Shown here piece after piece: positions 23,321 through 34,035 of a stretch of DNA of 64,000 nt. A model generated the notes under the pieces. The model saw only the letters and a list, made by a program, of their open reading frames with translations, searched no databases and was not told where the DNA came from. The DNA lies in assembly GCF_022201045.2 (NCBI RefSeq), contig NC_068557.1, forward strand, positions 28,683,501 to 28,747,500, given 5' to 3'. Position 1 is the stretch's first letter, and the number at the start of each line of letters is the position of its first letter. The position numbers were made by a program, and so were the translations under genes. Source of the DNA: Citrus sinensis. Its lineage: Eukaryota; Streptophyta; Magnoliopsida; Sapindales; Rutaceae.

Positions 23321-25250
23321 AAGTTGCTTGCATATGTAAGGGAATTTCCAGTTAATTAAAGAAGGGCAATTAAGGCATTTATAATTAAAAGAACAATTGT
23401 TTATATGTCATATTGCATATGGTTCACATGGGTTTTTAATTTTGAATAATTGAATGGAACTTAATAGCCTTTGTTTTCCACCAATCTTGACCAGTAGTTG
23501 ATGGCTTGCTTACATGAGTTTTGCTGATACAAGGAAGTTGAGTGTTGAAAGGGAACTCAGAAAGCTCAATGAATCAAAGACCATACAATTAAAATACATA
23601 CTCCTTTCGTTCATATGCCTTTTAAGCTTTTATATATAGAGAAGTTGCTTGCATATGTATGGGAATTTCCAGTTAATTAAAAAAGAAGGGAAATCAAGGC
23701 ATTGACAATTGAAAGAACAATTGTTTATATGTCATATTGCATATTGTTCACATGGGTTTTTTTATTTTGAATAATTGAATGGAACCTAATAGCCTTTTTT
23801 GTCCACCAATCTTAACCAGTAGTTGATGGCTTGCTTACATGAGTTTTGCTGATACAAGGAAGTTGAGTGTTGAAAGGGAACTCACAAAACTCATTGAATC
23901 AAAGACCATACAATTAAAATACATACTCATTTGGTTCATATGTCTTTTAAGCTTTTATATATAGAGAAGTTGCTTGCATATGTATGGGAATTTCCAGTTA
24001 ATTAAAGAAGGGAAATCAAGGCAATGACAATTGAAAGAACAATTGTTTATATGTCATATTGCATATTGTTCACATGGGTTTTTTATTTTGAATAATTGAA
24101 TGGAACCTAATAGCCTTTTTTGTCCACCAATCTTAACCAGTAGTTGATGGCTTGCTTACATGAGTTTTGCTGATACAAGGAAGTTGAGTGTTGAAAGGGA
24201 ACTCAGAAAGCTCATTGAATCAAAGACCGTGCAATTAAAATACTCACTCCTTTGGTTCATATGTCTTTTAAGCTTTTATATATAGAGAAGTTGCTTGCAT
24301 ATGTATGGGAATTTCTAGTTAATTAAAGAAGGGAAATCAAGGCATTGACAATTGAAAGAACAATGGTTTATATGTCATATTGCATATTGTTCACATGGGT
24401 TTTTTATTTTGAATAATTGAATGGAACCTAATAGCCTTTTTTGTCCACCAATCTTAACCAGTAGTTGATGGCTTGCTTACATGAGTTTTGCTGATACAAG
24501 GAAGTTGAGTGTTGAAAGGGAACTCAGAAAGCTCATTGAATCAAAGACCGTGCAATTAAAATACTCACTCCTTTGGTTCATATGTCTTTTAAGCTTTTAT
24601 ATATAGAGAAGTTGCTTGCATATGTATGGGAATTTCTAGTTAATTAAAGAAGGGAAATCAAGGCATTGACAATTGAAAGAACAATGGTTTATATGTCATA
24701 TTGCATATTGTTCACATGGGTTTTTTATTTTGAATAATTGAATGGAACCTAATAGCCTTTTTTGTCCACCAATCTTAACCAGTAGTTGATGGCTTGCTTA
24801 CATGAGTTTTGCTGATACAAGAAAGTTGAGTGTTGAAAGGGAACTCAGAAAGCTCATTGAATCAAAGACCATACAATTAAAATACATACTCATTTGGTTC
24901 ATATGTCTTTTAAGCTTTTATATATAGAGAAGTTGCTTGCATATGTATGGGAATTTCCAGTTAATTAAAGAAGGGAAATCAAGGCATTGACAATTGAAAG
25001 AACAATTGTTTATATGTCATATTGCATATTGTTCACATGGGTTTTTTATTTTGAATAATTGAATGGAACCTAATAGCCTTTTTTGTCCACCAATCTTAAC
25101 CAGTAGTTGATGGCTTGCTTACATGAGTTTTGCTGATACAAGGAAGTTGAGTGTTGAAAGGGAACTCAGAAAGCTCATTGAATCAAAGACCATACAATTA
25201 AAATACATACTCCTTTGGTTCATATGTCTTTTAAGCTTTTATATATAGAG
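23321..25250. repeat. Tandem array: six copies of a ~321-bp unit
   Basis: Copies start at 23321, 23642, 23967, 24288, 24609 and 24930 with the shared text AAGTTGCTTGCATATGTA, and each ends just before the next in TTTTATATATAGAG. Periods are 321, 325, 321, 321, 321 and 321 bp. Copy 1 is the most diverged. Copies 4 and 5 share private variants (TTTCTAGTTAATT, CAATGGTTTATATG), and copies 3 and 4 share ACCGTGCAATTAAAATACTC at their ends, showing recent one-unit duplications. No long open frame runs through the unit and no spacers separate units. Confidence 0.95.
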
Positions 25251-25275
25251 ATAACAATAATCCAACTTCAATAAT

Positions 25276-25277
25276 CA

Positions 25278-25313
<36 letters not shown>

Positions 25314-25314
25314 T
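25276..25314. repeat. (CATA)n / (AT)n microsatellite
   Basis: Uninterrupted CATA tetranucleotides followed by a short AT run, just after the 321-bp array. Confidence 0.9.
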
Positions 25315-25799
25315 TTCAATATACTACTAGATGTAGTGTGAAAGTGATACTAGATGTCGTTCTAGCATACGTTACCTATGAAGAATAGCGCTTAAAAAGA
25401 GAAAATCTTGAGTTAACCACAAAGATAAACCCAACAAAAAATAATCTAAAATGTTATTAATGAAAGGTATGATAATAAACTAAGATAACAAGCCTATTTA
25501 TACCAATAACTATTAAATTCTAATCTTTCTAAAATAAGAGAAATAATAAAACATCCTAGCTAAACTAGAATTATAAATGTGACTCAAATAAGTTTAATAA
25601 AATAAGATAAATCATAATAAAATACTAAATACCAAATTGACTCAAAGTTTAAAATTCCTAATTTATTCTACCCTTTATACTTCCAATATCATTATAGGAT
25701 AGAATAAATTGTATTGAAATTTGTGATTTTTTATCTTGTAGTTTATCTCCAACTTTAATATGGTTATATATATAAAGCGTTATGACCAAGCAACTATGA

Positions 25800-26340
25800 A
25801 TAGAAATGTGCTCTCCTCGGTCAAGAGAATCCTAGTTGAGTTGGATCAAGGACTCAGTCAGCGATAATTATCAGTGTGTGGGTCACCTCCAGATAATTCG
25901 GGCACGAAACCCACTCAACGACGATTGTTACACCCATTCATCCACGAAAGTGAAACTGACTCAAGAGTGATCGTGGGGAAGAGGAAGCTGAATATTCAGG
26001 CTAGGTATAAAAGGATTGGACAAAAAAAAAAAATATTGAATTGATCTGAATTTGATTTCTCTTGGCTGATAGTTTCTCTTTCTGAATCTTCCTTTTATTT
26101 TCAAAAAGCCATTTCTTTAGACTTCAACAAAAATGAAAAATTGTGATAGTTAAGCCACAGGATTGGTGGCATAGATTTTTCCAAGTAAGTCTATAGTGCT
26201 GAATTGAGCATCGGAAGGTTTACGCCGGAGGTTCTCCAATGTCCTCTGACTGGCTTATTGTGAGTGCATGAGTCTTTAAGGACAGAGCTGCTGGTCCCAA
26301 GGTCTTGCTCATTAGGAGAGGAAGCAGCTTAAAATCGTCC
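25800..26340. other. Unexplained GC-richer block, possibly a decayed LTR
   Basis: Within AT-rich surroundings this block has normal base composition, few homopolymers and a TATA-like GGTATAAAAGG near 26005. No coding frame is open across it. A TATA box followed about 150 bp later by a TGGTGGCATAG sequence, weakly like an initiator-tRNA primer site, suggests an LTR remnant, but I found no matching second LTR. Confidence 0.25.
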
Positions 26341-27948
26341 CCTATCAATTACAAATTTAAGTGTTGAAGTGGTTTCTTGGTCGTTATATATATATATATA
26401 TATATAATATGTGTTTTTTTGTTTTTTGGTTTGTCCTTCACTATATTAAAGTAAGGAAACACGTACTAAATAATGAGTGTGTATATAAAACTATTTTATT
26501 TTGATAATTAAATAACCGCTAGCAGGCACAATAGGCCACCGCCTACCACTGTTGGAAATTATAAACTTTCTCCGTTGAGGTTAAATTTAGTACTATTGGA
26601 AATCCTCTTTGAGCTCTATACAATGGTACTAATAACGTCGCTAATGAAGTTGTCGTTTTCCATATATATACGTTTAAAGTTTTGAAATTTAAAATCTCAA
26701 CTGTAAATTTACGGTGAACTGAAACTTCGTTGCCAATCACATTAGTAACCGTTGTGTAGAGCTCGAGTTCAAATTCTAATGGCGATGAATTTGATGTGAA
26801 AAGATGCTGGAAAAACTTTAACGACGGCAGACCGATGGTGATCGGTGGTGCAAATTGTCGGCAGTGACAATCAGTTACTGATAATAATTTAATAAACTTA
26901 TTAAATTAAAATTGTTAAAATACATTTAATAAATAGTTTAGAAATTGAAAAAAAGAAAGAAGAATACAGACCATGTGAGACCCGGGGAGAGCGAGTCCCA
27001 TTTTTCGGCTCCAAACCTTTATCAAGACCGTTGTGTTCATGTTATAATAATCCTAATCCAATGTTTGGTGTTAAAAAATAAGTTTGGAATAAACTATGAT
27101 CGTTTCATCATTTTGTCTTAAATAGTGTGAAAATTATATCATAGGGGGACCTTGGGATTACTATTTTTAAAGCCAAAAATGTTATCCTAACTATTCAGAG
27201 AAGCTGGATTATTAATTAGATATTTATTGATTTAAATTAATTAATTATTTTATTTAACTAAACATTTTTCAAATTAATTTGTGATATTATTTTAAACTTT
27301 TAAAAATATTAAATAATAATATAATCTTAATTTTCATATATAAATTTATTAGTAAGTTAATATTTAAAATATTTTATTAATTTAATAAAAAAATTAGTTT
27401 TTAAATTGTAATTATAATATTAATATTGTAAATCAAAAAATTTTAGGTACTATATTTATAATTAAATTGATTTTATTTTTCCCATTTTATGAGTTTTTAT
27501 TTTATAATTGATATTAGTTTAATTAATTTATAATAAATAAATAAATAATTTTTATTTATTTTAATATAATTTTAATAATAAAACTATTGTTCAAATTCAA
27601 TCAAATCATGAACTACACCAAATACGATACTAAATATAATCCAACACAATCTTATCATATCATATCTTATCATGATCCATCGTCTTATATTGTCTGTGTA
27701 ATCTGTGTAACAAACAGATCTTATAATTGTACTTCCTATCAAAACAAATATCAACGAGTACAATAATTGCTTTGGCGATTGTGGCTCGGATTGGATCGAA
27801 AAACTTAGACATTAAATTAAAATATGCACAAAAGGGAGAAAAATAGGTCTTAAATTAATAGATTTCTCGGGTTGCTGCTAAATTGACGGGAACCCTTAAA
27901 TATTGTGGTCACCACTTCTTCGATCCATTACAATTTCTACGTCGATAA
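26341..27948. other. AT-rich spacer downstream of the TSB-like gene
   Basis: Contains an (AT)n run near 26389-26406 and extremely AT-rich sequence at 27180-27600. No gene recognised. The last few hundred bases before 27949 should include the 3' UTR of the TSB-like gene. Confidence 0.35.
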
Positions 27949-30135
27949 TTATTGATTGTATCTGTAATTGACGACCGTGTCGACGTCCTTATCCCCACCT
28001 CCACTACAGTTGACAACAACTTTTGCACCATTAGGTAAAGTAGGGCAAAGTTTCTCTAGAAATGCTAATGCATGAGATGCCTCAAGGGCCGGAAATATGC
28101 CTTCTAATCTGCACAGCCGTTGATATGCTGCCAAAAGACACCAAATCGAAATAAACAATCAATTTTGATTACTAATTAATGTCTAATTAATAAAAAAGTA
28201 GTAACATTTGAATCACAGGCTGGAGTACCTTGGACAGCTTCTTGGTCAGTCGCAGTGTAGAACTCCGCACGCCCAGTGTCCCTAAGAAAGCTTATCTCCG
28301 GGCCAACTCCTGGATACTCTAGCCTGTGTGCATTGAATTTCCAATTAGCCTTAAATCATTTATGAATAACAATATAATATTAGCTAAGCATAAATATAAT
28401 GATTGAAAGATCTTAATTAATATTATATTTTTTTTGTATTATGGTCGGACAATTGTAACTTAAAAGATATATCATGAAAGTATTTAGTAATCGTTGTACT
28501 GTTGTGATTTGAAAATAAAATTACTTTTACCTTATGAAAAATTTATAATATCTTTATATAAAAGTAATTTTTACCGTATACTATTAATATTTATTTCATA
28601 ACTGTAATTTATTTTTTAAGTCATATTATCTCAATACCAAACAAATCCTTAATTAGAATCATTTGCTCCCGTCCCCAACTAGTACTGCGAGAAACTCAAA
28701 GCATAGAAAATGCAAGACGCTCAAGACACTTACCCTACACCGACAGAATGAGTCCCCAAGATTTGGCCTTCTTCATCTTGCAACAAGTAGCTCATGGCTC
28801 CATGATAAACACCCACTTCCCCTTTAGCCAGAGTTGCAGCGTGTTTGCCGCTGTCCAAGCCAAATCCAGCAGCCTCCACTCCAATCAATCTCACATCTTC
28901 ATCATTTATGAATTCATGAAACAAACCCAACGCATTTGATCCACTGCCCACACAAGCCAGCAATACATCAGGCTTGCCTCCCCATTTTTCCATTGCTTGT
29001 TTTCTCGTTTCTTTGCCTATGATTGATTGAAATTCTCGTACCATTATTGGACACGGGTGAGGCCCCACCACCGTACCCGTTAAATAATAGCTTTTTTCTA
29101 AGTTCCCCACCCAATTTCTGATAGCTTCTGAGCTTGCTTCTTTGAAACATCCATCCACTGCTTTAACCTAATTAAGTCAAATTAACATTTAACAAATTTA
29201 TTGACCAATAACTTATAATTAATTATAAAGATTAATTAATCAAAAAAGTAATCGAAAGGTACGTACCTGAGCTCCTAGTAGCTTCATTAGGAGCACTTTA
29301 GAGGATTGTTTCTCCATATCAGCGGTGCCCATGAACACAGTACAGTCCAAAGCCAGTTTTGCGCATGCAGCAGCTGTAGCGACGCCATGCTGTCCAGCAC
29401 CGGTGGCCGCGACAATACTTTTCCGGCCCATGCGCTTGGCTATCATTGCCTGTCCTATGGCGTTGTTGATCTTGTGTGCACCCACATGGTTGAGATCTTC
29501 TCTTTTCAGATAAATCTCTGGCCCTTCTCCCTTTTCGTTCCTGTAATGATCTGTCAGCCTCTCAGCAAAATAAAGAGGCGTCTCCCGTCCTACATAGTCT
29601 CTTAATGCAGTCGACAGCTCCTCCTATATATAGACATATATCACAAAACAAATTGAAATAATAATTAAAATTAAACAATTAATTCAATTAATGATCTTGC
29701 AAGCTAGCAAGCTAGCTAGCTATATGTATACAATAATTTAACATGCATATATATTCATGTCAAATTAATCAATCATTAATTATATAGTAAGTAAAACAAA
29801 GATGACACTACCTGAAACTTAGTATCCTGCAAAACAAAGTTGAATTCAGCTTCAAGTAGGCTCAAACAAGTGATTAGTGTCTCAGGCACAAACTTTCCTC
29901 CAAATCTCCCAAATTTTCCTGGATTGAGTTTCCAGTACTCACGATGATCATGATCAGTTTTAGGTAATAAGCTGTTTATCAAAGGCTTTCTCATAATGGG
30001 ACTCGAGGTCGAGTACTTTTGTAAAGAGCAGTACGGCCCCGTACGACTCTTTGTTGTTGTGAATGTGAATGGCGTTCGTGTAATAGATAATTTGTGAGGA
30101 AGCTGAAAACTTATGTTATTGCAAACAATATCCAT
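27949..30135 (-). CDS. Tryptophan synthase beta-like PLP enzyme with altered active site, 5 exons
   Basis: Exons (minus strand): 30135-29812, 29623-29267, 29167-28734, 28323-28229 and 28127-27949; 462 codons plus stop, all phases consistent. Residues 1 to about 55 look like a plastid transit peptide. The rest covers the whole beta-subunit fold: [18 protein letters not shown], the PLP-lysine motif [11 protein letters not shown] (Lys159), [44 protein letters not shown] and [12 protein letters not shown]. Normal TrpB condenses indole with serine to make tryptophan. Here Ala181 (GCC, 29407-29405) replaces the catalytic Glu (Salmonella Glu109), the phosphate loop is GSGSN instead of GGGSN, LEYPG replaces LDYPG (Asp305), and SGGGDKD replaces SGRGDKD. 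Three residues are missing from the HSGTATLKDA loop of the COMM domain. The gene is intact, so it is a divergent paralogue rather than an obvious pseudogene. Activity as tryptophan synthase is doubtful. Confidence 0.9.
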
Positions 30136-33070
30136 GTTAGTGGGCGCAAAAACACTTCTCTGTATGCAGTATGTGTGGCGATTAAGAGACGATTTTGGCT
30201 TGTGATATCTTTAAACACACACACACCTATACATATACATAAAAATGTTATCCTGTTTTGCTGTGGCTGTTTAATTTAATCACGGAGTCTTTGTGATTTA
30301 TATATCCTTGATTGAGATATCGAAAGAGAACGAGAAGGAAAAAAAAAAAAAAGAAACATGTTTCATGTGTATATTATACCACTAATTTAATATAAATAGT
30401 AATATAAAAATATCATATTGCAATATAATCCATGCTACAATAAACATATGGGAGGGCCTAAGTTACGTTACGTAACTTAGCGCTGACCTTATCTTCAAGA
30501 ACAAAATCTTGAACGTTTTAATTGAAGTTCGTACATACATTTAATGTTATCTCGTATTTTGTTATTAGCGAACGACTTTCACGTGATTAACTTTTTTGAG
30601 GAATTAGATGTCATCGATCAACTTTTTTCTTGTTAAATTCTCATGGAAATTTCATTTGTTGCAATGTGACAACAGTACGACACTATAGCTAGATGCTGAA
30701 TGTCAACGTAGCAAGAACAAAATACAACACGTGTTTGTCAGAAAGACAAAGTAATTTGTAAAGTTTCAACACGTTTTTTTTTTCCTGAAATCTCGCACAT
30801 GTGAATGATATTTTTTCTTCTTCTTATCACTATCATTATCATTTTTTTTGGTCCATAATTTTTGTGGTCTTTATTCACTTTTAGCAAGAATCCGTTTGTT
30901 CTGATTTCACGCGGGGTGGAGGGTGTGACCACTCGGCCTATCGGCTGGGTGGGCCGCTGGCGCTGGGTGTTGCTCTCACAGTGTTTCCCCGCCCCTTTGT
31001 AATGATATCTCCTAAGGAAGACTTAATATCTCCTGCCCCAATTATATAATTAGGTTTGGGTGTAGTGGAGCTATTTGAAAATCCGTTCAATATTAACGAG
31101 AGCAAACATTTAGGATTTGTGTTTACTATTCTATATTGTTTTTCAAAAGCGTGCTGATCCTTATTGTTGTGCGGAGCTGAGCGCCTTCTATCGTTAAAAT
31201 AAAACTTTCAGTGCTGAGTATACAATACGTAGTTATTAGATAAGAATATAAAATTATTACAATCTCAATCATATATTACTATAAATATACATGTGATAAC
31301 AAAGAGTTGAACATAACTCAGCTCAATATTAGATTCAAATCCATACATTTAAGTTGTATCTTATAGATTTTATGATTTTATCTAAGAAAGTCTTAATAAA
31401 TGTCTGATTATAAATATCATGGATTCTTAATTATAATATATCAATATTTAAAAAGAGAGAAAGAGAGAAAAAGCAAATATCTTTTGGCTTGCTAGGTATG
31501 TATAAAAATTAAGATCTTTTGTGATCTGAGTTTCTACATGCATTAATTATTCAAATAACAAAGTTTACAATTTTTTTAGCCAATTGAATATGAATATTAC
31601 ATTTTTTAAGTAGAATTATTCATCCGTCAAAATTTCCAAGTTATGAAATTACTTATCGATAGCATAATGACATCTTAAAAATAAAAATGATAGAATGATA
31701 TTAAGGAAAAAAAGTGCCTAATTAATCGAATTTAGCCATCCAGGAGTCAATTCGATGGCAGCGATCTTTGTTACAATAGATTTGAAATTTCCGTGATATT
31801 TTATTTGTAAACAACCTTTACAACAGTGTGGAAAAATATTGGTCTTTGATCATACTCGTAGAAGCGTTGGGACCGAGTCCAAATGTCCAATGACACAAAA
31901 GAAGATGAGATTTATTCCCAAAAAATTTCAAAATGTTTAAATAAAATAGACTTTTAATTGTCAATATTAAAAAGGAAAAGGGGAAAAGGAAAAAAGAAAA
32001 AGGCTAAAAGTCAGCCTGTTAAGATTCGACGTTGGGCATTGACGACCGTGTTTCGACATCAATAGTCTTCGGGCTTCAACCCACTTGTTTGCGATCCCAA
32101 ACAACAAATAGAATTTTGGATGTTAGAGAAATATTTTCATTTAAAATGCTCAATGTCTTAGTTTCTACGCAGCAGCAGCTGTGACATTGTTACGGCTTTT
32201 GGTAGGCAACCTGTAAAAACATAAACATAAATATGAATATATATATAGGCTCATTGCAGTCTTTTTGCTCACCTATTTAGTATACTATAATCAACAGTAT
32301 AGAATAGTATTGTACTGTATGTTATCGCTGCCAGACACAAAATTATAACAGGTACATTGTTTTTCTTCTTTACATTTCTTCCCGATATATTTACGAAATT
32401 CTGGTCGCTATTTGTTTCAATTATTAATGAGTCGTTGCAGTATTGGACCTTCCATTTTAATGGACTTTGTAAATCATGACTGCTGCAGTAGAGTGTAGCC
32501 CCCCTTACATTATGAGAATTTACTTGGTTGTTTGGTACAGTGGCATATAATTATGTAAATAAATGTCTCTCTATCGTACTGCAGGTAGCACAGGTCAGTT
32601 TTGCATCATCTACATTCTACAATGACGATGAGGCAATGGCCTCAGTCAAACTTTTCTCAAGAGTTGTTGCGGTTAAGAGGATTTGACATCGGCTGGTGTA
32701 GCTATGATCGTTTTGGTGGTTCCACTTAACACTACTTGTGTAGTTATAAATATGTTGAAATTGATCTGGCAACTGCTTAATTTCAAGTAGTTTGATATTA
32801 GAATCCACTGCTACAAACTTCCCATTTTTGGATGCAATGCCTGCAGTTAAAAAGTTGTCTCAATGCATCAAAATCCCTTGAGCAAGAGTGAACAAAAACA
32901 ATGGCATTGATTACAGATAATGCCGATAGCATGGATGGCAATTTTTGTACCCAATCCTAAAAGATTGCAAATTTATACAAGCGCTAAGCAGAGCTTTGTC
33001 ATCATGAACTTTTGATCCCTATATTCGAAGTAGTTTTCCAATTATTATAGGTTTTCCACATGTTACATGC
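30136..33070. other. Upstream region of the TSB-like gene and long spacer
   Basis: The first few hundred bases are the promoter and 5' UTR of the minus-strand TSB-like gene. Beyond that I see AT-rich spacer with no RNA gene or defined transposon and no supported coding region. Confidence 0.35.
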
Positions 33071-33085
33071 TTCAAAATTATAGGT

Positions 33086-33285
33086 ACAGTTCAATCAGAT
33101 TGGTTATACTAGAAGTAATTGATACTAGCATAAAAACACTGCATAACATTTCTCACAAGATTTGCCTTTATACGCTGAATATTCAATTGCTTGTCATAGA
33201 GGATGATTATGGCATTCCGTTGTGTGCTTTTAAGCTTCGTAATCAGCGGGGGTCAATGAGGCATGTGTTGCCATTAGAAATTTTA
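33086..33285 (+). other. Exon-like fragment of unknown origin
   Basis: Between a possible acceptor (ATTATAG, ending 33084) and a possible donor (TTTTAG|GTATAT near 33287), one frame reads SIRLVILEVIDTSIKTLHNI, then QLLVIEDDYGIPLCAFKLRN and RGSMRHVLPLEIL. The mix of residues and the codon bias look like real protein, unlike nearby frames. I do not recognise the family, and found no partner exons. It may be a relic of a gene copy. Confidence 0.3.
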
Positions 33286-34035
33286 GGTATATACGTAAGC
33301 CTAGGTCCTAGAGCTGTAAATGAGCTTCTAAACTGATTTGAAAACCAAATGAAGTCACCAAGTAGGCCACACAACCAGAACTAATCACTGCATATCTATC
33401 CAAAAACACATATTCCAATCATTTTCATTGGTGTGAGCTTCAACATTCAAAGCTCTGTCCAATTACAGCTCACTAAGGACTCATACGCTTGAAACAAAAG
33501 AAAAGATTAGACAATTAGACGATAGTCCCTACTTGATCATTGGCACTACTCTAATTAGCACTAAACAAAAGAAGAAAAGGTGAAATGTGGAGTTATTCTA
33601 ACATACATATATATCAAGGTCATAGTTCACTTTCATCTTTGTTTGGCGAAGTCAATGCCCGAACCTTTTACCCTTGCAAGGTGAGGTGCCTTTTGATTGC
33701 TGCTCTGGCCAAAAGAAACATCACAAAGCAAGGATTATGTAAGGTGCGTTCTTGACTTCTTCTCTTCCTAACAATTTTGAAGCGAACACCATATTACTGC
33801 CAGTTTCTTCTCTTCCTGCTGCAATACACAGGATAGGAAACAAAAAGCTGATCAATTGTCAATTCTAGCAATTAGAGCCTGCCTAATTTATTAAAAATAC
33901 TTATCAACGATTGTTCATGCCGTTATTAATTAATATTTCCTCAACATATTTAAAGTCGATCATTCTACTAATTAAAAAGACATGCAATGACATATTGATG
34001 GATCGGTTTGTGGAATTCACTCACCGCATGTCAGA

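Noticed and set aside
23321-25250. CRISPR-like appearance of a regularly spaced repeat
   Set aside because: Units are 321 bp, contiguous and without unique spacers, in a plant nuclear context; it is a tandem array.
27060-27660. Possible MITE bounded by GTTTGGTGT near 27064 and its rough complement near 27618
   Set aside because: The inverted match is short and imperfect, and no target-site duplication could be identified.
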